From positions 703,001 to 767,000 of the forward strand of contig JAGFBZ010000947.1 in the NCBI GenBank assembly GCA_018398805.1: 64,000 bases of DNA, written 5' to 3'. The notes beneath the pieces were generated by a model. It did not search any database. It was not told the origin of the DNA and was given only the letters and a program-made list of their open reading frames with translations. Shown piece by piece: positions 12,161-25,300 of this stretch. Each line of letters opens with the position of its first letter. Positions within the stretch are counted from its first letter, which is position 1. A program made the translations under genes and the position numbers. Source of the DNA: Hirundichthys speculiger (taxonomy: Eukaryota > Chordata > Actinopteri > Beloniformes > Exocoetidae).

Positions 12161-12166
12161 TTTATT
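12161..12166 (-). promoter_or_regulatory. candidate poly(A) signal of the RDH gene
   Basis: AATAAA on the minus strand, about 1.09 kb after the RDH stop codon. It is the first canonical signal I noticed downstream. If used, the minisatellite at 12318-13140 lies inside the 3' UTR. Confidence 0.4.
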
Positions 12167-12317
12167 AAATGCCAGAAATAGACCACACAGATTAGGATTC
12201 AAGAGACAAAACATCAGGAGACAAGAAGGACACGCTTCAGATTTAAACAACAAGAAACTGGACAACTGTTGGTGAAAGAATCAGAATATTTGAATGTTGA
12301 GTAGATGTTTGGACTTG

Positions 12318-13140
12318 TCGGAGTCCAGGGGACGCCCTCATCCTCCAGGGGACCCAGTTGTCCCCCAGGGGATGCCGTCGTCCTCCAGGGGACCCAGTTG
12401 TTCTCCAGGGCATTCCTTCGTCCTCCAAGGGACGCAGGTTGTCCCCCAGGGGACGCCATCATCCTCCAGGGGACCCAGTTGTTCTCCAGGGGACGCAGGT
12501 TGTCCTCCAGGGGACCCAGTTGTCCCCCAGGGGACGCCGTCGTCCTCCAGGGGACCCAGTTGTCCCCCAGGGGACGCCGTCATCCTCCAGGGGACCCAGT
12601 TGTCCCCCAGGGCATTCCTTCGTCCTCCAGGGGACCCAGTTGTCCCCCAGGGGATGCCGTCGTCCTCCAGGGGACCCAGTCATCCTCCAGGGGATGCAGT
12701 TGTTCTCCGGGGGACCCAGGTTGTCCTCCAGGGGACCCAGTTGTCCCCCAGGGGACGCCATCATCCTCCAGGGGAAACTGTCATCCTCCAGGGGACCCAA
12801 TTGTTCCCCAGGGGATGCCGTCGTCCTCCAGGGGACACTGTCATCCTCCAGGGGACACTGTCATCCTCCAGGGGACGCAGGTTGTCCTCTAGGGGACCCA
12901 GTTGTCCCCCAGGGGATGCCGTCGTCCTCCAAGGGACCCAGTTGTCCCCGAGGGGACGCCGTCGTCCTCCAGGGGATGCAGGTTGTCCTCCAACAGACAC
13001 TGTCATCCTCCAGGGGATGCGGTCGTCCTCCAGGGGACCCAGTTGTCCCCCAGGGGATGCGGTCGTCCTCCAGGGGACCCAGTTGTTCTCCAGGGGACAC
13101 TGCTGTCCTCCAGGGGACGCCGTGGTCCTGCAGGGGGAAC
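12318..13140. repeat. G/C-rich minisatellite in the probable RDH 3' UTR
   Basis: Composite units built from CGTCCTCCAGGGGAC, CCAGTTGTCCCCCAGGGGA and GCAGGTTGTCCTCCAGGGGA, about 16-17 bp basic and about 34 bp higher order. Both strands carry G runs (GGGG, GGGGG), so quadruplex formation is possible in DNA and transcript. Frames up to 376 codons with SRGP/PPGD repeats are by-products of stop-free units. Confidence 0.9.
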
Positions 13141-13251
13141 CTCTGGAGGACTCACCTGGACCGCTGCTGGACCAGAATAAACACCATCCTACTGACAAGC
13201 ACATCATCTTCTTTTCTCTGTCCTTTGTCTCCACTTCCTGTTGGACGTCTG

Positions 13252-13366
13252 TTAGATCAGCACCTGTCCGTCAGTCAGTCCGACCAATCGGGCGCTCTCC
13301 TCCCACAGCCTGCTCGCCACCTTGTCGTCTCTCCCCTCTGGAGCCGCCTCCTTCTCTGCACAGTCG
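13252..13366 (-). CDS. RDH gene coding exon 7 (C-terminus and stop)
   Basis: After acceptor TTTCCATAG it completes YFSDC and encodes [19 protein letters not shown] and [16 protein letters not shown], then stop. SDC and [12 protein letters not shown] are family-typical. Confidence 0.9.
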
Positions 13367-16300
13367 CTATGGAAACACAAAAATCCAGGATGTGAGGAAC
13401 CTGAAGGTGTTTTACCTGCGGTGACGATGACCCAGGGTGTTGTACACGACCTCGTCACACATTTATCCATCTTTTGATTTTCACGTTTCTTGAAGGACGT
13501 CTCACAGGATGCAGTACTGAAAACAAAACTACATCAGAAATCAACTGTCTCCTTCAGGAACGATGTCCTACGACTTCTGCCAGTTTCACTTTTCTAGATA
13601 TATAGAACATTTCCGGCTACCTGTATTTTCCCCAGACTTCCACGAAAAACTTGTGATGTCGCTGGGGAACAGATGTGATGTCGCTATGGAACAGATGTGA
13701 TGTCGCTAGGGAACAGATGTGATGTCGGTACGGAACAGATGTGATGTTGCTGGGGAACAGATGTGAAGTCGCTAGGGAACAGATGTGATGCCGCTAGGGA
13801 ACAGATGTGATGTCGCTACGCAACAGATGTGATGTCGCTACGCAACAGATGTGATGTCGGTACGGAACAGATGTGATGTCGCTAGGGAACAGATGTGATG
13901 TCGGTACGGAACAGATGTGATGTCGCTACGCAACAGATGTGATGTCGCTGGGGAACAGATGTGATGTAGCTATGGAACAGATGTGATGTCGCTAGGGAAC
14001 AGATGTGATGTCGGTACGGAACAGATGTGATGTCGCTACGCAACAGATGTGATGTTGCTGGGGAACAGATGTGAAGTCGCTAGGGAACAGATGTGATGCC
14101 GCTAGGGAACAGATGTGATGTCGCTACGCAACAGATGTGATGTCGCTACGCAACAGATGTGATGTCGGTACGGAACAGATGTGATGTCGCTACGGAACAG
14201 ATGTGATGTCGGTACGGAACAGATGTGATGTCGGTACGGAACAGATGTGATGTCGCTACGCAACAGATGTGATGTCGCTACGCAACAGATGTGATGTCGG
14301 TACGGAACAGATGTGATGTCGCTACGGAGCAGATGTGATGCCGCTAGGGAACAGATGTGATGTCGGTACGGAACAGATGTGATGTCGCTACGGAACAGAT
14401 GTGATGTCGCTACGCAACAGATGTGACGTCACTAGGGAACAGATGTGAGGTCGCTGGGAAACAGATGTGATGCCGCTAGGGAAGAGATGTGATGCCGCTA
14501 GGGAACAGATATGATGTTGCTACGGAACAGATGTTATGTCGCTAGGGAACAGATGTGATGTCGGTACAGAACAGATGTGATGTCGCTACGGAACAGATGT
14601 GATGTCGGTACGGAACAGATGTGATGTCGCTACGGAACAGATGTGATGTTGCTACGCAACAGATGTGACGTCACTAGGGAACAGATGTGATGTCGCTAGG
14701 GAACAGATGTGATGCCGCTAGGGAACAGATGTGATGCCGCTAGGGAACAGATGTGATGTTGCTACGGAACAGATGTGATGTCGCTAGGGAACAGATGTGA
14801 TGCCGCTAGGGAACAGATGTGATGCCGCTAGGGAACAGATGTGATGTTGCTACGGAACAGATGTGATGTCGCTAGGGAACAGATGTGATGCCGCTAGGGA
14901 ACAGATGTGATGCCGCTAGGGAACAGATGTGATGTGCTACGGAACAGATGTGATGTCGCTAGGGAACAGATGTGATGTCGCTACGGAACAGATGTGATGT
15001 CGCTACGGAACAGATGTGATGTCGCTGGGAAACAGATGTGATGCTGCTAGGGAACAGATGTGATGCCGCTAGGGAACAGATGTGATGTTGCTACGGAACA
15101 GATGTGATGTCGCTAGGGAACAGATGTGATGTCGCTACGGAACAGATGTGATGTCGCTACGGAACAGATGTGATGTCGCTACACAACAGATGTGACGTCA
15201 CTAGGGAACAGATGTGAGGTCGCTGGGAAACAGATGTGATGCCGCTGGGAAACAGATGTGATGCCGCTAGGGAACAGATGTGATGTTGCTACGGAACAGA
15301 TGTGATGTCGCTAGGGAACAGATGTGATGTCGCTACGCAACAGATGTGATGTCGGTACGGAACAGGTGTGATGTCGCTACGGAACAGATGTGATGTCGCT
15401 ACGCAACAGATGTGATGTCACTAGGGAACAGATGTGAGGTCGCTGGGAACAGATGTGATGCCGCTAGGGAACAGATGTGATGCCGCTAGGGAACAGATGT
15501 GATGTTGCTACGGAACAGATGTGATGTCGCTAGGGAACAGATGTGATGTCGCTACGCAACAGATGTGATGTCGGTACGGAACAGATGTGATGTCGTCGGA
15601 TGACGGAACAGATGTGATGTCGCTACGGAACAGACAGATGTGTGATGTCACTAGGGAACAGATGTGAGGTCGCTGGGGAACAGATGTGATGCCGCTAGGG
15701 AACAGATGTGATGCCGCTAGGGAACAGATGTGATGTTGCTACGGAACAGATGTGATGTCGCTAGGGAACAGATGTGATGTCGCTACGCAACAGATGTGAT
15801 GTCGGTACGGAACAGATGTGATGTCGCTATGGAACAGATGTGATGTCGCTACGCAACAGATGTGATGTCGCTAGGGAACAGATGTGCGGTTGCTGGGAAA
15901 CAGATGTGATGCCGCTAGGGAACAGATGTGATGTCGCTAGGGAACAGATGTGATGCCGCTAGGGAACAGATGTGATGTCGCTATGGAACAGATGTGATGT
16001 AGCTAGGGAACAGATGTGATGTCGGTACGGAACAGATGTGATGTCGCTACGGAACAGATGTGATGTCGCTAGGGAACAGATGTGATGTCGGTACGGAACA
16101 GATGTGATGTCGCTACACAACAAATGTGATGTTGGTACGGAACAGATGTGATGTCGCTACGGAACAGATGTGATGTCGCTACGGAACAGATGTGATGTCG
16201 CTACGCAACAGATGTGATGTCGCTACGCAACAGATGTGATGTCACTAGGGGACAGATGTGAAGTCGCTAGGGAACAGATGTGAAGTCGCTAGGGAACAGA

Positions 16301-19300
16301 TGTGATGTAGCTAGGGAACAGATGGGATGTTCCTAAAAGCAGATGTGATGTTCCTAAGGAACAGATGTGATGTTCTTAAGGAACAGATGTGATGTTCCTA
16401 AGGAACAGATGTGTTGTCGATACGGAACAGATGTGATGTTCAAGGAGCAGATGTGATGTTAAAGGGGCAGATGTGATGTCACTATGGAACGGGAATGTGA
16501 GACTGTGAGACTGATGTGACCTGGGATCAAATACAGTCTGACATGTTCGGTTCTCCAGGGAACGTCAGGACTGCACTTAAGTTTTGGCTCCGCCCACTAC
16601 CTGAAGTAGCAGCCGGACCGGTCCTCTATGCCTGGCGTGACTGCGCAGTACACGGTGGTCTGGCAGCCCTGCTGGGGGGTTTTCATGAGCAGCAGGGCAG
16701 GAAGCCTCAGAAGGGCCCCCACCAGGGGGAACCAGCCCTCCACATGGCGGCCCAGTTCAGTCCGGATCACCCCGGGATGGAGACAGAAGGAAGACACACC
16801 TGAGCCTGGAGAAGAGGAGAGGACAGGTTAGGACAGGGTGAGGACAGGAGAGGACCGGTGAGGACAGGGTGAGGACAGGGCAGGCTGAGGACAGGACAGG
16901 ACAGGCTGAGGACAGGACAGAGTGAGAATATGCGAGGACAGGACAGGACCGGTGAGAACAGGACAGGAGAGGACAGGACCGGTGAGGACAGGACAGGACA
17001 GGCGAGGACCGGTGAGAACAGGACAGGACCGGTGAGGACAGGATAGGACAGGACCAGTGAGGACAGGACAGAATCGGCGAGGACAGGTGAGAACAGGACA
17101 GGACAGGACAGGACCGGTGAGAACAGGACCGGTGAGAACAGGACAGGACCGGTGAGGACAGGTGAGGACAGGACAGGATCGGTGAGAACAGGACCGGTGA
17201 GAACAGGACAGGACCGGTGAGGACAGGTGAGGACAGGACAGGACCGGTGAGAACAGGACCGGTGAGAACAGGACAGGACCGGTGAGGACAGGTGAGGACA
17301 GGACAGTACCGGTGAGATCAGGACCAGTGAGAACAGGACAGGACTGGTGAGGACAGGACCGGTGAGAACAGGACAGGACAGGACCGGTGAGAACAGGACC
17401 GGTGAGAACAGGCGAGGACAGGCGAGGACAGGACAGGACAGGACAAGACAGGACAGGACCAGTGAGAACAGGACAGGACCGGTGAGGACAGGTGAGGACA
17501 GGACAGGACCGGTGAGATCAGGACAGGACAGGACCAGTGAGAACAGGACAGGACCGGTGAGGACAGGTGAGGACAGGACAGGACCGGTGAGAACAGGACA
17601 GGACTGGTGAGGACAGGACCGATGAGAACAGGACAGGACAGGACCGGTGAGAACAGGACCGGTGAGAACAGGCGAGGACAGGACAGGACAGGACAGGACA
17701 AGACAGGACAGGACCGGTGAGAACAGGACAGGACCGGTGAGGACAGGTGAGGACAGGACAGGACCGGTGAGATCAGGACCAGTGAGAACAGGACAGGACT
17801 GGTGAGGACAGGACCGGTGAGAACAGGACAGGACAGGACCGGTGAGGACAGGACCGGTGAGAACAGGCGAGGATAGGACAGGACAGAACAGGACAGGACC
17901 GGTGAGAACAGGACAGGACAGGACCGGTGAGGACAGGACCGGTGAGGACAGGTGAGGACAGGACAGGACCAGTGAGAACAGGACAGGACCGGTGAGGACA
18001 GGACAGGACAGGACTGGTGAGAACAGGACCGGTGAGAACAGGCGAGGACAGGATAGGACAGGACAGGACCTGTGAGAACAGGACAGGACAGGAAAGAAGC
18101 GGCGAGGACAGGACAGGACCGGACCGGTGAGAACAGGACAGGACAGGACTGGTGAGGACAGGTGAGGACAGGACCGGACCGGTAAGGACAGGACAGGACA
18201 GGACAGGACCGGTGAGAACATGAGAGGACAGGACAGGACCAGTGAGGACAGGTGAGGACAGGTGAGGACAGGTGAGGACAGGACCGGTGAAAACAGGACT
18301 GGACCGGTGCCGGTCACCTGCCAGCCGGCGGGCCAGCTCCCGGGTGAACAGCACGTTAGCTAGCTTGCTCTGCTGGTAGCTCTGCAGAGCTCCGTACGGT
18401 CTCTGGGTGAAGAACAGGTCGTCCATGTCGATGACACCTGGACAAACAAAAGCAGCTTTAAAATGACCGTTAAGGTCCCGGACGCATCAGAGTTCAGAGG
18501 TCACACCTCCCCGGTGAGCGATGGACGACACGTTGACCACGCGGCTGGGGGCGGAGCTCTTCAGCAGAGGCAGCAGCAGGTTGGTCAGCAGGAAGTGACC
18601 CAGGTGATTGACAGCCAGCTGGGTCTCGAAGCCGTCCTCCGTCAGCCACCGCGGACACATCATGACTCCTGCGGAGGGACGGCGCGTCGTTCAGGACGGA
18701 CGTGTGGGTGGACGGGTAGGTGGAAGGGGGCGGGGCTCACCTGCGTTGTTGATGAGGATGTCCAGTCGGTCCTCGCTGTCCAGAAGGTCCCTGGCGAACT
18801 GTCTGACCGAGTAGAGCGAAGCCAGGTCCAGGTGTCTGACCGCCACGTTACCGTTTCCCGTCGACCGCCGGATCTCCGCCGCCGCCCGCTCTCCCCGGGT
18901 CAGATCCCTGCAGGCCATGATGACCCGGGCACCTGGGAAAGCAACACACCTGAGTTTACAGGTTCATGATGATGTCACCTGGTGAGACTGAGAGGAACCT
19001 CCTTGGAGAAGGAAGGAGTTCAGAAGACAACAGCTGAGATCTTCACAGACCAGTAAAGTTTCAAATTAGGTTTTTACTAAATTAAAGTTTATGAGGAAAA
19101 AGGTCTCAACAATCTTCAAGAAGAAAGTTGACGTTTTCTGCCAACAAGGAACACACACTGGGGATCAAACCACCGGGATCGAACCAGCAACCTTCCAGTT
19201 ACTGGATGACCTGCTCTACCAACTGAGCTACAGGCACAATCTGAGCTGAGGTCACGGTTTTTCCACCAAAAACTCCTGATTTTAGGATAAAAAGGTTTTA

Positions 19301-22300
19301 AAAAAAATTAGTTTTTATGTTACAGAATAAAGAAGAATTAAATCAGAAAACAGCTGATTGAAAAAAATTAGAAAATCTACATTTAAAAAAAATCATCAAC
19401 AGTTCGACTTTATGAGAGAAAAGACGACAAAATCAGAAACAGAGGAGCCACAAGTTCAGGTCCGGGTCCGGGTCAGAGTTAAGGTCCTGGTCCGGCTCCT
19501 GGTCAGGGTTAAGGTCCTGGTCCTGGTCCGGGTTAAGGTCCTGGTCCGGGTCCGGGTTAAGGTCCTGGTCCGGGTCAGAGTTAAGGTCCTGGTCCTGGTC
19601 CTGGTCCTGGTCCGGGTTAAGGTCCTGGTCCGGGTCAGAGTTAAGGTCCTGGTCCTGGTCTGGGTCAGGGTTAAGGTCCTGGCCCTGGTCTGGGTCAAAG
19701 TTAAGGTCCTGGTCCGGGTCCGGGTTAAGATCCTGGTCCGGGTCCGGGTTAAGGTCCTGGTCCGGGTCCGGTTAAGGTCCTGGTCCGGGTCAGGGTTAAG
19801 GTCCTGGTCCGGGTCCGGGTTAAGGTCCTGGTCCTGGTCCGGGTTAAGGTCCTGGTCCTGGTCAGGGTTAAGGTCCTGGTCCTGGTCCGGGTTAAGGTCC
19901 TGGTCCGGGTCAGGGTTAAGGTCCTGGTCCGGGTCCGGGTTAAGGTCCTGGTCCTGGTCAGGGTTAAGGTCCTGGTCCGGGTCAGGGTTAAGGTCCTGGT
20001 CCGGGTCCGGGTCCGGGTCCGGTTAAGGTCCTGGTCCTGGTCCGGGTTTAAGGTCCTGGTCCTGGTCCGGGTTAAGGTCCTGGTCCTGGTCCGGGTTAAG
20101 GTCCTGGTCCGGGTCCGGGTTAAGGTCCTGGTCCGGGTCCGGGTTAAGGTCCTGGTCCTGGTCCGGGTTAAGGTCCTGGTCCGGGTCCGGGTTAAGGTCC
20201 GGTCCGGTCCTGTCCTGGTCCGGGTTAAGGTCCTGGTCCGGGTCAGGGTTAAGGTCCTGGTCCGGGTCCGGGTTAAGGTCCTGGTCCTGGTCCGGGTTAA
20301 GGTCCTGGTCCTGGTCCGGGTTAAGGTCCTGGTCCTGGTCCTGGTCCGGTCCGTTAAGGTCCTGGTCCGGTCCGGGTTAAGGTCCTGGTCCTGGTCAGGG
20401 TTAAGGTCCTGGGTCCTGGTCCTGGTCCGGTCAGGTTTAAGGTCCTGGTCCTGGGTCAGGTTTAAGGTCCTGGTCCTGGTCCGGGTTAAGGTCCTGGTCC
20501 TGGTCCGGGTCCAGGGTTAAGGTCCTGGTCCGGTCCGTTTAGGTCCTGGTCCTGGTTAAGGTCCTGGTCCTGGTCCGGGTAAGGTCCTGGTCCTGGTCCT
20601 GGTTAGGTCCTGGTCCTGGTCAGGGTTAAGGTCCTGGTCCTGGTCAGGGTCCTGGTCCGGGTGGGTTAAGGTCCTGGTCCGGGTCCGGTTAAGGTCCTGG
20701 TCCTGGTCCGGGTTAAGGTCCTGGTCCTGGTCCTGGTCCGGGTCCGGGTTAAGGTCCTGTCCTGGTCGGGTTAAGGTCCTGGTCCTGGTCCGGGTTAAGG
20801 TCCTGGTCCGGGTTTAAGGGTCCTGGTCCTGGTCCGGTTAAGGTCCTGGTCTGGTCCGGGTTAAGGTCCTGGGGGTCAGGGTAAGGTCCTGGTCCGGGTC
20901 CGGGTTAAGGTCCTGGTCCTGGTCCGGGTTAAGGTCCTGGTCCTGGTCCGGGTTAAGGTCCTGGTCCGGGTCCGGGTTAAGGTCCTGGTCCTGGTCCTGG
21001 TCCTGTCCGGGTCAGGGTTAAGGTCCTGGTCCGGGTCCGGGTCCGGGTTAAGGTCCTGGTCCTGGTCAGGGTTAAGGTCCTGGTCCGGGTCCGGGTTAAG
21101 GTCCTGGTCCCGGGTGGTAGGTTGGTCCGGGTCCGGGTTAAGGTCCTGGTCCTGGTCGGGTTTAAGGTCCTGGTCCTGGTCCGGGTTAAGGTCCTGGTCG
21201 GGTCCGGTCCGGGTCCGGGTCCGGTCGGGTTAAGGTCCTGGTCCTGGTTAAGGTTAAGGTCCTGGTCCTGGTCCGGGTTTAAGGTCCTGGTCCGGTCAGG
21301 GTTAAGGTCCTGGGGTCGGTCCGGGTAAGGTCCTGGTCCTGGTCCGGGTTAAGGTCCTGGTCCTGGTCCTGGGTAAGGTCCTGGTCCTAAGGTCCTGGTC
21401 CGGGTCCGGGTCCGGTTAAGGTCCTGGTCCTGGTCAGGGGTTAAGGTCCTGGTCCGGGTCGGGTAGGTCCTGGTCCGGGTCCGGGTTAGGTCCTGTCCGG
21501 TCCGGGTTAAGGTCCTGGTCTGGGTCCGGGTAAGGTCCTGGTCCTGGTCCGGTTAAGGTCCTGGTCCTGGTCAGGGTTAAGGTCCTGGTCCGGTCCGGTT
21601 TAGGTCCTGGTCGGGTCCGGGTTAAGGTCCTGGTCCGGGTCCGGGTTAAGGTCCTGGTCCTGGTCCGGGTTAAGGTCCTGGTCCTGGTCCGGGTTAAGGT
21701 CCTGGTCCTGGTCCGGGTTAAGGTCCTGGTCCTGGTCCGGTTAAGGTCCTGGTCCTGGTCCTGGGTTAAGGTCCTGGGTTAGGTCCTGGGTCCGGGTTAG
21801 GTCCTGGTCCTGGTCCTGGTCCTGGTTAAGGTCCTGGTAAGGTCCTGGTCCGGGTCCGGGTCCGGTGGTCCTGGTTGGTCCTGGTCCAGGTTCCTGGTCC
21901 TGGTCCGGTCCGGGTCCGGGTAAGGTCCTGGTCCTGGTCCGGGTTAAGGGTCCTGGTCCTGGTCCTGGTCCTGGTTAAGGTCCTGGTCCGGGGGTCCGGT
22001 CCGGGTAAGGTCCTGGTCGGTCCTGGTCCTGGTCCGGGTCAAGGTCCTGGTCCGGGTCAGGGTTAAGGTCCCGGTCCTGGTCCGGGTAAGGTCCTGGTCC
22101 TGGTCCGGGTTAAGGTCCTGGTCCTGGTCCGGGTTAGGTCCTGGTCCGGTCCGGTCCTGGTCCGGTTAGGTCCTGGTCCGGGTCCGGGTAAGGTCCTGGT
22201 CCTGGTCCGGGTTAAGGTCCTGGGTCCTGGTCCGGGTTAAGGTCCTGGTCCTGGTCCGGGTTAAGTCCTGGTCCTGGTCCTGGTCAGGGTTAAGGTCCCG

Positions 22301-25300
22301 GGGTTAAGTCCCTGGTCCGGGTCCGGGTTAGTCCTGGTCTGGTCGGGTTAAGGTCCTGGTCCGGTCGGGTCCTAAGGTCCTGGTCCGTTCAGGGTTAAGG
22401 TCCTGGTCCGGGTCCGGGTTAAGGTCCTGGTCCGGTCCGGGTAAGGTGGTCCTGGTCCGGTCAGGGTCAGGGGTTAAGGTCCTGGTCCGGTCCGGGTCCG
22501 GGTTAAGGTCCTGGTCCTGGTTAGGTCCGGTCCTGGTCAGGGTGGTAAGGTCCTGTCCTGGTCCGGTCCGGGTTAAGGTCCTGGTCCTGGTCCGGGTTAA
22601 GGTCCTGGTCCTGGTCAGGGTTAAGGTCCTGGTCCTGGTCCGGGTTAGGTCCTGGGGTCAGGGTTAGGTCCTGGTCCTGGTCAGTTAAGGTCCTGGTCCT
22701 GGTCCGGGTTAAGGTCCTGGTCCGGTCCGGGTTAAGGTCCGGCCGGTCCTTTAAGGTCCTGGTCCTGTCCAGGGTTAAGGTCCTGGTCCGTTTAGGCCTG
22801 GTCCGGGTCCGGGTTAAGGTCCTGGTCCTGGTCAGGGTTAAGGTCCTGGTCCTGGTCCGGGTTTAAGGTCCTGGTCCGGTCCGGGTCCGGGTAAGGTCCT
22901 GGTCCTGGTCCGGGTTAGGTCCTGGTCGGTCCGGTAAGGTCCTGGTCCTGGTCCGGGTTAGGTCCTGGTCCTGGTCCGGGTTAAGGTCCTGGTCCTGGTC
23001 CGGGTCCGGGTTTAAGGTCCTGGTCCGGTCAGGTTAGGTCCTGGGTCCGGGTCCGGTTAGGTCCTGGTCCTGGTCAGGTTAAGGTCCTGGTCCTGGTCCG
23101 GGTTAAGGTCCTGGTCCGGGTCCGGGTTAAGGTCCTGGTCCGGGTCGGTTAAGGTCCCCCGGTCCGGGTTAAGGTCCTGGTCCTGGTCCGGTCCGGGTCC
23201 GGGTCCTGGTCCGGTTAGGTCCTGGTCAGGGTTAAGGTCCTGGTCCTGGTCCGGTTAAGGTCCGGTCCGGTCAGGTTAAGTCCGGTCTGGTCCTGGTCCG
23301 GGTCAGGTAAGGTCCTGGTCCTGGTCCTGGGTCGGGGTCAGGGTCCGGTTTAAGGTCCTGGTCCTGGTCAGGGTCTGGTCCAGGGTGGTCCGGTCCGGGT
23401 CCGGGTTAAGGTCCTGGTCCTGGTCCGGGTTAAGGTCCTGGTCCTGGTCCGGGTTAAGGTCCTGGTCCTGTCCCGGTTAGGTCCTGGTCCGGTCCGGGTT
23501 AAGGTCCTGGTCCTGGTCAGAGTTAAGATCCTGGACCAGGTCCATGTCCAGCTCCAGCTCCAGCTCCAGGACCAGGAACAGGAACAGGTCCCGGTCCCGG
23601 TCCCGGTTCAGGTCCCGGTCCCGGTCCCGGTCCCGGTTCAGGTGCCAGTCCAGGTCCAGGTCCTGGTCCAGGTCCAGCTCCAGCTCCAGCTCCAGCTCCA
23701 GGACCAGGAACAGGTCCCGGTCCCGGTCCCGGTTCAGGTCCCGGTCCCGGTCCCGGTCCCGGTTCAGGTGCCGGTCCTGGTCCAGGTCCAGGTCTAGGAC
23801 CAGCTCCAGGACCAGCTCAAGCTCTAGGACCAGGACCAGGACCAGGACCAGGACCAGGTCCAGCTCCAGCTCCAGCTCCAGTTCCAGGACCAGGACCAGA
23901 ACCAGGTCCCGGTCCTGGTCCCGGTCCCGGTCCAGAGGTCCAGGTCCAGGTCCAGGTCCAGGTCCAGGACTAGGTCCTGGTCCCGGTCCCAGTCCCAGTC
24001 CCGGTCCAGGAACAGCTCCAGGATCAGCTCCAGGACCAGCTCCAGGACCAGGAACAGGTCCAGGTCCCGGTCCCAGTCCCGGTCCCGGTCCCGGTCCCGG
24101 TCCCGGTTCAGGTCCCGGTCCCGGTCCCGGTCCCGGTCCCGGTACCGGTTCAGGTCCCGGTCCCGGTGAGTCAGTATTACCTCTGCGGGCCAGGTCCCTG
24201 CTGGTCTCCTTGCCGATGCCGGTGTTGGCTCCAGTGATCACGACCGTCTTACCGTCCAGACGAACCGAACACCGACACGCTCCTCCTGCGACCCACCTCC
24301 TGAGCACCGCCACACCTGCGCAGACACACCTGCTGTCACCATGGAAACAACAGCAGCAACACACTTTGATGACTTCGTTTTTTTTTTTATTCAGAACAAG
24401 TGAAACAAGAACTGGACGAGGCCCCTAAGAACCATCTGTGGTCCCTGGTTCCTCCAAAGGTGGGTGGGACTAAGTCTGGCAGCTAGTTGGAACACGCCCC
24501 CTTTAACTCTGCCACCACAAGCTAGCTTCAGCAGATGAGTTTGGCTCATGCTAACCTATTACGCTAACTAGCATAATATGACAATAGGGGTGTAACGGTA
24601 CACAAAACTCGGTTCGGTACGTACCTCGGTTTTGAGGTCACGGTTCGGTTCATTTTCGGTACAGTAAGAAAACAAAATGCAAAATATAAATGTGCTAGTT
24701 GTTTATTACACACTTTTGTGCTTTTTAACAATAGGAACATTAGCCTATACAAAGCTAGAATTTTCTGAAATGTAGATATTTTGAAAAACAAAATAAAAAT
24801 AACATTGGCTCAGACTTTTTCTTAAAGAAAATATCCATCTGATGTGCAAAATTGAACAGTTGCAACACTGAACAGTTTCAAGTTGTTGCTCAGAATAAAT
24901 AACATGAATAAGGCTCAGACTGTTTCTTTAAAAACAAATCATTTTATTTTTTCATAAAGTCCCGGTATGATTTTAAAATGTGGACGAGAAGGTAACGAGT
25001 TTTGTTTTTTTTTTGTACTGCGCGCCACATGATTTCTCTTCCCAATCGAACTAGTTACATATCAAGAAACTTTTTTTGTTGCTGTAGAACTTGCTTTTAT
25101 TTTTATGCATATTTATAATAACAACAATAGTAATAATAATAAGAACAATATTATTATTATTATTATTATAATAGAGGGACGTGGAGAGGAGGGAAAAAGC
25201 TTGAGTTGTCTCGCGCGCGGGGGGCGGGGCGTTTGTGTGCGCGCGCGTTGCCTCGCCCGTGTATGTGGCGACTAGAGATGCGCGGATGACGTATATTTTA

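Noticed and set aside
12294..13424. 376-codon collagen-like SRGP/PPGD frame
   Set aside because: G/C-rich minisatellite. It ends by overlapping RDH exon 7 on the opposite strand.
13640..16480. possible CRISPR-like array of 22-bp repeats
   Set aside because: Units are head-to-tail with no unique spacers and lie inside an intron of a vertebrate gene.
16767..18317. 516-codon minus-strand frame rich in CPVLS
   Set aside because: Translation of an intronic minisatellite between two well-supported RDH exons.
19455..23520. GGGTTAAGG resembling interstitial telomere repeats
   Set aside because: The telomeric hexamer TTAGGG is not tandemly repeated. GTTAAGG occurs once per longer unit.
23477..24428. 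295-codon minus and 294-codon plus frames with PGPGP or RSRSR repeats
   Set aside because: Only the first residues of the minus frame are real (RDH exon 2). The rest is hexamer repeat after the splice donor.
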